A model generated the notes under the pieces. The model worked only from the letters and a program-made list of their open reading frames with translations, searched no databases and was not told where the DNA came from. Below, one piece after another: positions 8,479 to 17,636 of a stretch of 64,000 nucleotides of DNA. Position 1 is the first letter of the stretch; every line of letters starts with the position of its first letter. The stretch is from Novosphingobium sp. (GTDB lineage: Bacteria > Pseudomonadota > Alphaproteobacteria > Sphingomonadales > Sphingomonadaceae), in NCBI RefSeq assembly GCF_030699305.1, contig NZ_JAUYNB010000006.1, positions 62,001 through 126,000 on the forward strand, written 5' to 3'. Made by a program: the position numbers and the translations under genes.

Positions 8479-11421
8479 ATGACAGACACAGCGCTCGACA
8501 AGACTTTCGACCCCGCCGCGATTGAAGCGAAGTGGTATGCCCATTGGGAACAAGGCGGCCTGTTCCGCCCGGATCGCCCCGATGCGGTGCCCTATACCAT
8601 CGTCAATCCGCCGCCGAACGTAACCGGCAGCCTGCACATCGGCCACGCGCTGGACAACACGTTGCAGGACGTGATGATCCGGTATGAACGGCTACGCGGC
8701 AAGGATGCGCTGTGGGTGGTCGGCACGGACCACGCGGGCATCGCTACGCAGATGGTGGTTGAGCGCCAGCTGGAAGCGAAACAGGACAAGCGCACCAACT
8801 ATTCCCGCGAAGATTTCATCGCCAAGGTCTGGGAATGGAAGGCCGAAAGTGGCGGCACGATCACCGGCCAGCTGCGCCGTCTGGGCTGCTCGATGGACTG
8901 GTCCCGCGAACAGTTCACCATGGACCCGCACTTCACCCGCGCCGTGGTGAAAGTGTTCGTGGACCTCTATAACAAGGGCCTGATCTACCGCGACAAGCGG
9001 CTGGTGAACTGGGACCCCAAGCTGAAGACCGCGATTTCCGACCTTGAGGTGGAAACGCGCGAGGTGAAGGGCGGCTTCTGGCACTTCAGGTATCCGCTGG
9101 CCGACGGCGTGAAGCGCGCCGATGGCCTCGACTATATCGAGGTCGCGACCACACGCCCCGAAACGATGCTGGCCGACATGTGCGTGGCCGTCCACCCGGA
9201 CGACGCGCGCTATCAGTCAGTGATCGGCAAGGACATCCTCCAGCCGCTGACCGGGCGCCGGTTCAAGGTGGTGGCGGATGAACACGCCGACCCGGAACTG
9301 GGCAGCGGCGCGGTGAAGATCACGCCGGGGCATGACTTCAACGACTTCGAAGTGGGCAAGCGCGCCGGGATCAAGGCGTCGGACATGCTCAACATGTTCG
9401 ATGCCGAAGCGAAGGTGGTGCAGACCGGCGATGGGCTGGTGCCGGCTGAATTCGTCGGTATGGGCCGCTTCGATGCCCGCGCGCTGGTGGTCAGCCGGAT
9501 GAAGGAAGCGGGCTACCTGATCCCGCACGTCACGAAGACCAAGGACGGCGAGGAAGAACTCCACGACGCCGAACCGCGCACGATCCAGACCCCGTTCGGG
9601 GACCGTGGCGGCGTGGTGATCGAACCGTGGCTGACCGACCAGTGGTATGTGAACGCCGCCGAACTCGCCAAGGCGCCGCTGGAAGCCGTGCGTTCGGGCG
9701 CGATCGAGATCGTCCCCAAGACGTGGGAAAAGACCTTCTTCAACTGGATGGAAAACATCCAGCCGTGGTGTGTGAGCCGCCAGCTGTGGTGGGGGCACCG
9801 GATTCCGGCTTGGTATGGGCCGAAGATCAAGCCGGAAGGCCCAAGCGACATCGGCAAATCGGAACTCGAACTGTCACTAGAAGAAGTCGTGTTCGTGGCC
9901 GAAGACGAGGCGGAACTACTCCCGAAGGTTCGCGAATATTATGGTGTCACGGATGGCGAGTTGTTCATTCACGATACGATGGAATCTTATCTGGAATGGG
10001 ACTCTGCGCTAACAAGCGGTGGTCCTGATGCACTCCTCCAACGCGACAAGATTCATCTTTATCGCGAGGAAGACGTCCTCGACACGTGGTTCTCCTCGGC
10101 GCTGTGGCCGTTCGCCACGCTCGGCTGGCCGGATGAAAGCCCTTCCCCATTGGGGAAGGGTTGGGATGGGGGTTCCCCGCCAGCGTCGCACCCCCACCCC
10201 AACCCCTCCCCCACGGGGAGGGGCTTACTCGCCAAGCACTACCCCAACGACCTTCTGGTTTCCGGCTTTGACATCCTGTTCTTCTGGGATGCCCGCATGA
10301 TGATGATGGGTCAGGCGATGACCGGGCAGAACCCGTGGCCGCGCCTCTATCTGCATGGGCTGGTCCGCGCCGCCGACGGCCAGAAAATGTCCAAGTCCAA
10401 GGGCAACGTGGTCGATCCGCTGCTGCTAATTGACCAGTACGGCGCGGACGCGCTGCGCTTCTTCATGGCGGCGATGGAAAGCCAGGGCCGCGATGTGAAG
10501 ATGGATGAGCGCCGGGTCGAGGGCTATCGCAACTTCGCCACCAAGCTGTGGAACGCGGCGCGCTTCTGCCAGTCGAACGGGATCGGCGCGAGCCAGTCGC
10601 TCACCGCCCCGGCGGCTACAGCTGCGGTCAACAAGTGGATCATCGGCGAAGTCGTTGAAACCGTCGCCGCACTGGATCAGGCACTGGCTGACCTGCGCTT
10701 CGATGCCGCCGCCAACACGATCTATCACTTCGTCTGGGACCAGTTCTGCGATTGGTACATCGAACTGATCAAAGGGAACTTCGACGCCGAAACCAAGGCC
10801 GTCGCCGGCTGGGTGCTCGACCAGATTCTGGTCATGCTCCACCCGTTCATGCCCTTCGTGACCGAGGAACTGTGGTCGAAGCTTGGGGATCGCGCGGCTT
10901 ACCCGCTGATCACCGCGCAGTGGCCCCAGCCGGGTGCGGCGGTGGACGGCGAGGCGAAGGCGGAGGTCGACTGGCTGATCGCACTGGTCGGCAACTTGCG
11001 CACCGCCAAGAACGAACTCGGCATTGCGCCGGGCGCGCGGCTTGACGCCTATCTGCCGCAGCCGTCCGAGGCCACGCGCGGGATCATCGAGCGCAACCCG
11101 GCGGTGATCGAGCGGCTGGCCCGCCTGAACGGCATCCGGTTCGAAGCGCCCCCCGCCGGGGCGGCGATGCAGATCGGTGCAGGTGACGCCAACATCACTG
11201 TGCCGCTGGAAGGCGTGATCGACATCGCGGCGGAAAAGGCCCGGCTCGAAAAGGCGCTGGCCGTGTCGCAAAAGGAAGCCAAGAGCCTTGAAGGGCGGCT
11301 GGGCAACCCGGCTTTCGTTGAAAAGGCCAAGCCCGAGGCCATCGAAAAAGCCCGCGCCGACCATGCGCTCCACGCCGCCGAGGCCGGGCGGCTGGCCGCA
11401 GCACTGGCGCGGCTGGGGTGA
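8479..11421 (+). CDS. valS: Valyl-tRNA synthetase with in-frame repeat insertion
   Basis: Class I aminoacyl-tRNA synthetase that charges tRNA-Val and edits mischarged Thr. HIGH is at residues 53-56 and KMSKS at 636-640. The editing (CP1) domain lies between them, and the C-terminal coiled-coil arm is rich in Lys/Glu/Ala (from about residue 910). The product is 980 residues, longer than usual bacterial ValS. The excess lies mainly in two adjacent places: a compositionally odd stretch near residues 456-532, and an 84-base palindromic repeat at 10140-10223 encoding about 28 residues rich in Pro, Gly and Ser. The frame stays open through both and all catalytic motifs are intact, so the enzyme is expected to work. 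Confidence 0.96.
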   Translation: MTDTALDKTFDPAAIEAKWYAHWEQGGLFRPDRPDAVPYTIVNPPPNVTGSLHIGHALDNTLQDVMIRYERLRGKDALWVVGTDHAGIATQMVVERQLEAKQDKRTNYSREDFIAKVWEWKAESGGTITGQLRRLGCSMDWSREQFTMDPHFTRAVVKVFVDLYNKGLIYRDKRLVNWDPKLKTAISDLEVETREVKGGFWHFRYPLADGVKRADGLDYIEVATTRPETMLADMCVAVHPDDARYQSVIGKDILQPLTGRRFKVVADEHADPELGSGAVKITPGHDFNDFEVGKRAGIKASDMLNMFDAEAKVVQTGDGLVPAEFVGMGRFDARALVVSRMKEAGYLIPHVTKTKDGEEELHDAEPRTIQTPFGDRGGVVIEPWLTDQWYVNAAELAKAPLEAVRSGAIEIVPKTWEKTFFNWMENIQPWCVSRQLWWGHRIPAWYGPKIKPEGPSDIGKSELELSLEEVVFVAEDEAELLPKVREYYGVTDGELFIHDTMESYLEWDSALTSGGPDALLQRDKIHLYREEDVLDTWFSSALWPFATLGWPDESPSPLGKGWDGGSPPASHPHPNPSPTGRGLLAKHYPNDLLVSGFDILFFWDARMMMMGQAMTGQNPWPRLYLHGLVRAADGQKMSKSKGNVVDPLLLIDQYGADALRFFMAAMESQGRDVKMDERRVEGYRNFATKLWNAARFCQSNGIGASQSLTAPAATAAVNKWIIGEVVETVAALDQALADLRFDAAANTIYHFVWDQFCDWYIELIKGNFDAETKAVAGWVLDQILVMLHPFMPFVTEELWSKLGDRAAYPLITAQWPQPGAAVDGEAKAEVDWLIALVGNLRTAKNELGIAPGARLDAYLPQPSEATRGIIERNPAVIERLARLNGIRFEAPPAGAAMQIGAGDANITVPLEGVIDIAAEKARLEKALAVSQKEAKSLEGRLGNPAFVEKAKPEAIEKARADHALHAAEAGRLAAALARLG
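10140..10223. repeat. Palindromic repeat element inside valS
   Basis: An 84-base (28-codon) element between conserved valS regions. The left end is a small hairpin (CCCTTCCCCA/TTGGGGAAGGG), then a G-rich strand ending at 10172. After an 18-base spacer comes a complementary C-rich strand (10191-10208) and a terminal hairpin (CCTCCCC/GGGGAGG) up to 10223. The translated strand gives a peptide of the type [12 protein letters not shown], a sequence that I recognise as a recurrent translation product of such repeats in GC-rich proteobacteria. Upstream and downstream protein sequence ([17 protein letters not shown] and [16 protein letters not shown]) is normal ValS. Confidence 0.85.
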
Positions 11422-11433
11422 TGAAGCAGCGCA

Positions 11434-11568
11434 CCTTCCTCCCCCTTGGGGGAGGGGGACCATCCGCAGGATGGTGGAGGGGCACGTGCCCCCTGCCCGC
11501 CGCTGCGGGTGCGGCCTGTGCCCCTCCACCAGCTGCGCTGGTCCCCCTCCCCGTACCGGGGAGGAAGG
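11434..11568. repeat. Long intergenic palindrome overlapping the queE ribosome-binding site
   Basis: Two arms of about 51 bases (11434-11485 and 11518-11568) are inverted copies with few mismatches around a 32-base central segment. Each arm itself contains nested hairpins, such as CCTCCCCC/GGGGGAGG and CCATCC/GGATGG. It starts 12 bases after the valS stop. The last bases of the right arm (GGGGAGGAAGG, 11558-11568) form the only Shine-Dalgarno sequence in front of the queE ATG at 11570. It resembles the repeat inside valS. Confidence 0.88.
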
Positions 11569-11569
11569 T

Positions 11570-12301
11570 ATGCTGACCCTTGCCACCACCACGCCCGGCG
11601 AGCCGGAGATCTTTGCCTCGCTGCAGGGTGAAGGGCCGTCCGCCGGGCGGCCCTGCACGTTCGTGCGGCTATCACGCTGCAACCTGGCCTGCACCTGGTG
11701 CGACACCGCCTATACCTGGCGGTTCGAAGGCGATAACCGCCCCCACCGCGACGATCTGGCATTCGCGCGCAAGGCCAACCAGATCGTGCTGGACGAATCC
11801 GGTGTCGCCGCGCGGATCATGGCGCTGGGGCAGGACCGGCTGGTCATCACCGGGGGCGAGCCGCTGCTGCAAGGTGCGGCGCTGGCGCGGATGGTCGCGC
11901 TGCTGGATGGCCACCGGGTGGAAATCGAAACCAACGGCACGGTCGCCCCGCACCCCGCGCTCGATCCACTGGTCGCGCAGTACAACGTGAGTCCAAAACT
12001 GAAGCATTCGGGCAATCCCGCTCAAATCGCATTGATTCCCGAACGGCTGGCCGCCTGGGCCGCCGATCCGCGCGCGACGTTCAAGTTCGTGATCGCGGAA
12101 CCGGCGGACCTTGACGAAGTGCTGGCGCTGCAAGCCGCCCACGCCATTCCGCCGGAACGCGTGATGCTGATGCCCGAAGGCACCGCCAGCGCCGTGATCC
12201 GCGACCGGTCGCGCTGGCTGGCGCCGCTGGCGCTGGCGCACGGCATGCGCCTTTCGGACCGGTTGCACATCCATCTCTATGGTGACACGCGCGGCACATG
12301 A
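11570..12301 (+). CDS. queE: 7-carboxy-7-deazaguanine synthase QueE
   Basis: Radical-SAM enzyme that converts 6-carboxytetrahydropterin to 7-carboxy-7-deazaguanine in the queuosine/7-deazaguanine pathway. The cluster motif is the QueE-specific CX3CX2C arrangement (Cys37, Cys41, Cys44, in CNLACTWCDT). It is followed by TGGEPLLQ, which contacts SAM, and IETNGT. At 243 residues it fits the family. The ATG at 11570 is chosen because it has a Shine-Dalgarno (GGAGG) 5 bases upstream and gives a normal N-terminus; that site belongs to the palindrome described separately. The stop overlaps the MATE gene start. No other queuosine gene is next to it. Confidence 0.93.
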   Translation: MLTLATTTPGEPEIFASLQGEGPSAGRPCTFVRLSRCNLACTWCDTAYTWRFEGDNRPHRDDLAFARKANQIVLDESGVAARIMALGQDRLVITGGEPLLQGAALARMVALLDGHRVEIETNGTVAPHPALDPLVAQYNVSPKLKHSGNPAQIALIPERLAAWAADPRATFKFVIAEPADLDEVLALQAAHAIPPERVMLMPEGTASAVIRDRSRWLAPLALAHGMRLSDRLHIHLYGDTRGT

Positions 12302-13695
12302 GTGAAGCGCCCGTCCCACCCGCCCCCCTGCGCGGAGATTTGACGCAGGGGCCGCTGCTGCGCACGCTGATGCTGTTCGCGCTCCCGCAACTGGTGGGCA
12401 ACGTGCTGCAATCGCTCAACGGATCGATCAACGCGATCTGGGTCGGGCAGTTGCTGGGCGACAAGGCGCTGGCGGCGACGGCCAATGCCAACATCATCAT
12501 GTTCCTGCTGTTCGCGCTGGTGTTCGGGTTCGGCATGGCCGCCACGGTGAAAATCGGGCAGGCCTGGGGGCGCAAGGATGTGCCCGGCGCACGGCGCGCA
12601 CTGGGCACCGCGCTGGGGCTGACCGGAGCCATCGCGCTGGTCACGACCGCGGGGGGCATGGTGCTGGCGCCGCAGCTGCTCGATCTGCTGGCGACGCCGG
12701 GCGATGCGCGGGGCGAGGCGCTGGCCTATTTGCGCGTCGTGTTCATCGCCAACCCGGTGGCCACCCTCACCACGATGATCGCGATGGGCCTGCGCGGCGC
12801 GGGCGATGCGGCCACGCCGCTGCGCTTCCTGATCCTGACAGTGGTGCTGGACGTGATCCTCAACCCGCTGCTGATCCTGGGGTTCGGCCCGGTCCCGCCA
12901 CTGGGGATCGCAGGTTCCGCCTGGGCCACGGTGATCGCATCGACCGTCGGCCTGATCGGACTGCTGGCATGGATCTATGCCAAGGACCTGCCGCTGCGCC
13001 TGCGCGGGAGCGAGCTACGCTGGCTGAAACCGCACCGCGCCGAACTGGGCTTCATCCTGGCCAAAGGCCTGCCGATGGGCGCGCAGATGCTGGTGATTTC
13101 GGGCGCGGGGGTGATCATGATCGGGCTGGTCAACCGCGAAGGGATCGTGATGGCGGCGGCCTATGGCGCGCTGCTGCAAGTGTGGAATTATATCGGGATG
13201 CCTGCGATGGCGATCGGCGGCGCGGTCAGCGCGATGGTCGCCCAGCACATCGGCGCCGCGCGCGAAGAACGAGTCGATGCGATCGGCTGGGCCGGGTCAG
13301 TCGCCAACCTGGCGATGACCGGGGCGCTGATCGCGGTGCTGTTGCAGTTCGACCGGCCGGTGCTGGAACTGTTCCTGGGCAGCGCCAGCGCGGCAGTTCC
13401 GGCAGCGCTGCATATTCAGGATCTGGCGATCTGGACTTATCTGCCGTTCGGCGTGACCATCGTGCTGTTCGGCACGCTGCGCGCTTACGGCGTGATCTAT
13501 GCCCAGCTCGCCGTGCTGCTGGTGTCGATGTATGCGGTGCGGCTGGGCGCCTATTGGCTGCTCTATCCGCACCTGGGCGCGGATGCGCTGTGGTATTCGT
13601 TGGTCATCAGCTCGATCCTGTCGATGCTGCTGACGCTGGCGATTTACTTCCTGGCCCCCTGGCGCAAGCGGATGCTGGCGCGGATCGCTGGCTGA
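12298..13695 (+). CDS. MATE-family efflux transporter
   Basis: A 465-residue membrane protein with about twelve hydrophobic segments in two similar halves. Features of the MATE (NorM/DinF) family are LPQLVGNVLQSLNGSINAIWVGQLLGDKALAA near the N-terminus and GLRGAGDAATPL in the first half. These proteins export drugs or metabolites using Na+ or H+ gradients; the substrate here is unknown. The ATG overlaps the queE stop by four bases, so the two genes are co-translated, but I see no metabolic link between them. Confidence 0.9.
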   Translation: MSEAPVPPAPLRGDLTQGPLLRTLMLFALPQLVGNVLQSLNGSINAIWVGQLLGDKALAATANANIIMFLLFALVFGFGMAATVKIGQAWGRKDVPGARRALGTALGLTGAIALVTTAGGMVLAPQLLDLLATPGDARGEALAYLRVVFIANPVATLTTMIAMGLRGAGDAATPLRFLILTVVLDVILNPLLILGFGPVPPLGIAGSAWATVIASTVGLIGLLAWIYAKDLPLRLRGSELRWLKPHRAELGFILAKGLPMGAQMLVISGAGVIMIGLVNREGIVMAAAYGALLQVWNYIGMPAMAIGGAVSAMVAQHIGAAREERVDAIGWAGSVANLAMTGALIAVLLQFDRPVLELFLGSASAAVPAALHIQDLAIWTYLPFGVTIVLFGTLRAYGVIYAQLAVLLVSMYAVRLGAYWLLYPHLGADALWYSLVISSILSMLLTLAIYFLAPWRKRMLARIAG

Positions 13696-13701
13696 ACCCC
13701 C

Positions 13702-15396
13702 TCAGCGGCCCTGCGCGCGCCAGCGCTGAACGGTGCGCTGGACCATTTCCTCCTCGCCTCCGCTGCTCGACCACAGCTGGGTGATCGACGGATCGGCGCT
13801 GGCCGGACGCTTCGATTCTTCCAGATCGTCAAAGCTGACCCGGATCGGAATCGACACACCTTCACCGCAGATGATGCATTCGCGGTTGCGCAGCGCCGGG
13901 ATCGAATCGAGGAACCCGCGCGCGCCTTCGGGCATCGCCGCTTTCACGAAGGCCTGATCGCGATCATTGTTGAGCCGCATCGAAATGATCGTGCCGCACT
14001 GCGACAGCACGCCTTCGGCCAGATCCGACGGACGCTGGGTGATCAGGCCCAGCGAAACGCCGTACTTGCGGCCTTCCTTGGCGATCCGGCTGAGGATGCG
14101 GCCAACGGATGAGCCATCGGCGTTCTTCTCGTTCGGCACATAGCGGTGCGCTTCTTCGCAGACCAGCAGCACGGGCCGGGTCTTTTCATCGCGCGACCAG
14201 ATCGCAAAATCGAACACCATCCGGCTGAGCACGGCCACCACGGTCGAGGTAATGTCCGAAGGCACGCCCGACACGTCGATGATCGAAATCGGCTTGCCCC
14301 GGCTGGGCATCCGGAAAATCTTGGCGATGAAATCGGCCATCGTATCGCCCACCAGCATGCCGGAGAACATGAACTGGTAACGCGGATCGGCCTTGATCTC
14401 GTCGATCTTGTTCTTGATCCGCATGAACGGCGCGGACGACGTCGCTTTGTCCAGCTTGCCCATTTCGGTCTGGATCATGTTGGTCAGATCGGACAGCAGA
14501 TAGGGGATCGGCGAATCTACCGTGATCTTGCCCATGCTTTCGGCCAGCCGGTTCTTCGACCGCGCGGCCAGCAGGCACTTGGCCAGAATGTCGGCATCTT
14601 CCTGCCGTTCGTTGCCGCTGCTGGTCAGGAACACTTCGCAGTGTTCTTCGAAGTTCATGATCCAATAGGGCATTTGCAGGTTCGACACGTCAAAGATCAT
14701 GCCGGTCTGCTTGAACGCCGCGCCATATTCACCGTGCGGATCGATCATCACGATATGCCCGTCCGGCGCGTGTTCGCAAATCCGGTGCAGGATCAGCGCG
14801 GCACTGGTCGATTTGCCGGTGCCGGTCGAACCCAGCAGCGCGAAGTGCTTGCCCAGCATGGAATCGACATACAGCCCCGCGCGGATATCGCGGGTGGGAA
14901 ACACCGTGCCGACCTGGATGCTGGTGCGACCGTCGCTGGCATAGATCTGCCTCAGATCGCTGCTGGTGGCGGGATAGATCAGCGCGCCGGGAATGGGGTA
15001 GCGCGTCACCCCGCGGCGGAAACTGTGGATACGGCCGGTCAGGCGCTCTTCATCGCCCTCGCCCAGAAAATCGATGTTGGCCATGATCCCGCCGGGGGTC
15101 TTGGAATCCTGGCGCTGGGTGCGGACGCTGGCGAGCAGCCAGCTTTTGCCGACCCGGATCTTGATCTGGCTGCCAACTTGCCCGGCCAGCCCAACCGACG
15201 GGTCGCTGTCGGCCGAGCATTCCTGCAGGCGTTGCAGATCGAGCGCGATCGCAGAACCGGACCCGGCGATTTCCAGCACGATGCCAATGGGTTCGCGGGC
15301 ATTGTCGAAATCCTGCCCCGGAATGGCTTCCGCCGGGATATCGCCGGTCTGCGCCGGCTGTGCTGCGCCAAATCCCCGCTGGCTCATATCGTTCAT
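13702..15396 (-). CDS. HerA-like ATPase/helicase (DUF87 family)
   Basis: A 564-residue ATPase of the HerA/FtsK superfamily. The N-terminal part (to about residue 180) is a beta-rich HAS-barrel-like region. The ATPase core carries Walker A GSTGTGKST, Walker B VMIDPHGEY, and later VLLVCEEAHRYVPNE with the acidic pair and sensor region, then ITQRPSDLAEGVLSQCGTIISMRLNN. HerA proteins pair with the NurA nuclease in DNA-end processing or with defence nucleases. No nuclease gene is adjacent here, and this single-gene form is common in alphaproteobacteria. The cellular role is therefore open. Confidence 0.87.
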   Translation of the reverse strand: MNDMSQRGFGAAQPAQTGDIPAEAIPGQDFDNAREPIGIVLEIAGSGSAIALDLQRLQECSADSDPSVGLAGQVGSQIKIRVGKSWLLASVRTQRQDSKTPGGIMANIDFLGEGDEERLTGRIHSFRRGVTRYPIPGALIYPATSSDLRQIYASDGRTSIQVGTVFPTRDIRAGLYVDSMLGKHFALLGSTGTGKSTSAALILHRICEHAPDGHIVMIDPHGEYGAAFKQTGMIFDVSNLQMPYWIMNFEEHCEVFLTSSGNERQEDADILAKCLLAARSKNRLAESMGKITVDSPIPYLLSDLTNMIQTEMGKLDKATSSAPFMRIKNKIDEIKADPRYQFMFSGMLVGDTMADFIAKIFRMPSRGKPISIIDVSGVPSDITSTVVAVLSRMVFDFAIWSRDEKTRPVLLVCEEAHRYVPNEKNADGSSVGRILSRIAKEGRKYGVSLGLITQRPSDLAEGVLSQCGTIISMRLNNDRDQAFVKAAMPEGARGFLDSIPALRNRECIICGEGVSIPIRVSFDDLEESKRPASADPSITQLWSSSGGEEEMVQRTVQRWRAQGR

Positions 15397-15420
15397 AACG
15401 TCCGTCCGTTGTTCTTTTTC

Positions 15421-15440
15421 GGCAACCCGACCCGGTTGCC
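15421..15440. other. Perfect 7-bp hairpin upstream of the HerA-like gene
   Basis: GGCAACC and GGTTGCC flank a 6-base loop, about 25 bases upstream of the ATG of the HerA-like gene on the minus strand. It lies in the probable leader of that mRNA. No U-run follows on either strand that would make it a clear terminator. Confidence 0.4.
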
Positions 15441-15497
15441 TTCAAGGTCATAGGTTTGGAGCGTTAAGATTAACCTAAACAGCCGGTGGGAACGGTA

Positions 15498-16250
15498 TCA
15501 GACCAGCGCAAACAGCCGCCCGGCCAACCAGCCCATCAGGATCGAGATCGCCACTGCCAGCAGCCCGTAAAAGAACCCATACAGCTCGGCAAACTGGGCG
15601 GTTGCGCGTTCAAAACCCAGCTTTTTCACTTCGACGCGGCTGATCGCGGACGCCACCACCCGGCCTTTGGAAATGGCGAACGTTTCTGCGGTATAGCTGC
15701 CGGTCTGCACGCTGGAGGGCAGCGCGATGCGGGCCTGATACAGCACCTGTTCGCTGACGCTGACCCCGCGCGGGCTTTCCCGGTACAGCCCTTCGCGCTG
15801 CATCAGATCGACCAGCCCGGCGGAAAACCGCGCCTGTTCCGCCGGATCGTAAGCCCCGATCGGGGACAGTTGCACCCACGGCAGCCCGAGTTCATAAATC
15901 GCGGCGGTCTTGTCATCGACAATCTGCTTGATCGGGCGTGACGAGGCCACGGCAAAGAACGTCGGGGCCGAGCGGAACTCGGTATTGTCGGCGTTGACCC
16001 AGATGCCCGCGATCCGCCGCTTTTCGCGCAGGATGATCGACCGGGTCGGCCCTTTCAGTACCACGACGATATCGTAATCCTGGCCTGCGCGGGTGCCGTC
16101 CGGGGTCAGGATCGCGCCGAACAGCAGTAATTCGGTCCCGGTGAAGCCCTGCCGCACCTGGATTTCATGCTGGGACACTTCGGGCACCAGGATCGGATCG
16201 CGCGCGCCGGTCAACGCCAACAGCGCGAGCAGGGCCAGCCAGATCCTCAC
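15498..16250 (-). CDS. TIGR02186-family membrane-anchored protein
   Basis: A 250-residue protein with a cleavable-looking N-terminal signal (residues 1-16) and one C-terminal membrane helix (about 222-245, AVAISILMGWLAGRLFALV). The middle is beta-rich with the pattern VVVLKGPTRSIILREKRRIAGIWVNAD, which I recognise from the alphaproteobacterial family TIGR02186. Its start overlaps the stop of the TauE/SafE exporter gene by four bases, and this pairing recurs in related genomes. That suggests the two act together, perhaps as a periplasmic accessory of the exporter. The molecular function is unknown. Confidence 0.8.
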   Translation of the reverse strand: MRIWLALLALLALTGARDPILVPEVSQHEIQVRQGFTGTELLLFGAILTPDGTRAGQDYDIVVVLKGPTRSIILREKRRIAGIWVNADNTEFRSAPTFFAVASSRPIKQIVDDKTAAIYELGLPWVQLSPIGAYDPAEQARFSAGLVDLMQREGLYRESPRGVSVSEQVLYQARIALPSSVQTGSYTAETFAISKGRVVASAISRVEVKKLGFERATAQFAELYGFFYGLLAVAISILMGWLAGRLFALV

Positions 16251-17161
16251 AGCGCTTCCACTGTATAGATCTCGTCCGGACGCCAGCCGAGCCCCAGCGC
16301 CATCGACAGCGCGATCAGCAGGACCAGCGATGCCAGCACCAACCGCAGCCTTGCGGCGGGCAGCCGTTCGGCCAGCTGCGCCCCGATCTGCGCGCCCGAT
16401 ACCGAACCGATCAGCAGCAGCACCGCCAGGACGATGTCGACCGCCTTGGTGGTCAGCGCGTGCATCATCGTGGTGGCCATCGTCACGAACAGGATCTGGA
16501 ACAGCGATGTCCCGACCACCACGTTCGCGCTCATCCCCAGGATGTAGAGCATTGCCGGGACCAGCACGAACCCGCCGCCGATCCCCATCAGCATGGTCAG
16601 CACACCGGTGAACACCCCCAGCAGCAGCGGCGCCAGCGGCGAGATGTACAGCCCGGACCGGTAGAACCGCCAGCGTAGCGGCAGGCTGGCCACCATCGGA
16701 TGATGGCGCCGCTTGCGCGCGGGCAGCGCCGCACCGGTGCGCTGCGCGCGCAGCGTCTGCCAGCTTTCGCGCGCCATGATCGATCCGATCCCGCCCAGCA
16801 GCACGACGTACAGCAGGTTGATGACCACGTCGATCTGACCCAGCCGTTGCAGCAGGCTGAACAGCCCGGCCCCGATCAGCGTGCCGACGATCCCGCCCGC
16901 CACCAGCACGCCGCCCATCTGGTAATCCACCCCGGCCCGGCGTGAATGCGCGAACACGCCGGAAACGCTGGCGCCGGTAACCTGGCTGGCAGCGGAAGCG
17001 GCGGCCACGGTGGGGGGGATGCCGTAAAAGATCATCAGCGGCGTGGTCAGAAACCCGCCGCCCACCCCGAACATGCCCGACAGAACCCCCGTCAGCGCCC
17101 CCAGCGCGACGATCACCAGGCCGTTAACCGAGAGGTTGGCGATGGGAAGATAGACGTCCAT
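16247..17161 (-). CDS. Sulfite exporter TauE/SafE family permease
   Basis: A 304-residue membrane protein with about eight hydrophobic segments. It shows the TauE/SafE (DUF81) signature repeated twice: GVLSGMFGVGGGFLTTPLMIFYGIPP near the N-terminus and GVLTMLMGIGGGFVLVPAMLYILGM in the second half. Family members export organosulfonate-derived sulfite, sulfoacetate or related anions. Coupled by a four-base overlap to the TIGR02186 gene downstream. The substrate is not evident from context. Confidence 0.9.
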   Translation of the reverse strand: MDVYLPIANLSVNGLVIVALGALTGVLSGMFGVGGGFLTTPLMIFYGIPPTVAAASAASQVTGASVSGVFAHSRRAGVDYQMGGVLVAGGIVGTLIGAGLFSLLQRLGQIDVVINLLYVVLLGGIGSIMARESWQTLRAQRTGAALPARKRRHHPMVASLPLRWRFYRSGLYISPLAPLLLGVFTGVLTMLMGIGGGFVLVPAMLYILGMSANVVVGTSLFQILFVTMATTMMHALTTKAVDIVLAVLLLIGSVSGAQIGAQLAERLPAARLRLVLASLVLLIALSMALGLGWRPDEIYTVEAL

Positions 17162-17246
17162 TGTGCTGTTCGGGCCTATCCCTTTCAGCCGCCGGAAGGA
17201 AGGCTGCCGTCACCAGAAAGCTGCGAAAAAGCCCGCTTTGCAGTAA

Positions 17247-17636
17247 TTATTCCGCCTTCGCCGCCGGGGTTGCCGACTGCTCTGGCAAAGCGGGCAGGAC
17301 CGGCGGCGGCGCGACGGCCGCCTGCCACAGCAACTGGTGCCCTTCGGCCAGCCGCAACCGCTCATAATCGGGGGCCGCTGCCGGGGCCGCCACAAAGGGT
17401 CGTTGCGGCACAGGCGCTGGCCGCACAGCCGCTTGCCGTTCCGGCGCGGGGCCGGGCGCGGTCATGGCTTGCGCCGCCGGTCTGACCGCTGGCGCTGCCC
17501 GCGCAGCGATCACCGGCTCGGGCGCGGGATCATCGCGCAACACCGCGCGGGCACCAACCCATGCCGTCATCACCAGACCCAGCGCAATCAGCGGGTGGCC
17601 GCGGCGCAGGCGATTGGGGGGACGCTGCCGCTTCAC
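17247..17636 (-). CDS. Proline/alanine-rich single-pass membrane protein, unknown function
   Basis: A 129-residue protein: a basic N-terminus (KRQRPPNRLRRGHP), one membrane helix (about 15-32), a long Pro/Ala-rich linker, and a short helical C-terminal part with YERLRLAEGHQLLWQAAV. Its ATG overlaps the stop of the NfrB-like glycosyltransferase gene, which makes it very likely to be expressed. The layout (short cytoplasmic end, anchor, extended periplasmic linker) suggests an accessory of that enzyme. No family recognised. Confidence 0.65.
   Translation of the reverse strand: MKRQRPPNRLRRGHPLIALGLVMTAWVGARAVLRDDPAPEPVIAARAAPAVRPAAQAMTAPGPAPERQAAVRPAPVPQRPFVAAPAAAPDYERLRLAEGHQLLWQAAVAPPPVLPALPEQSATPAAKAE

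Noticed and set aside
10140..10223. Frameshift or assembly error splitting valS.
   Set aside because: The inserted sequence has a length divisible by three, the frame stays open and all later ValS motifs are present.
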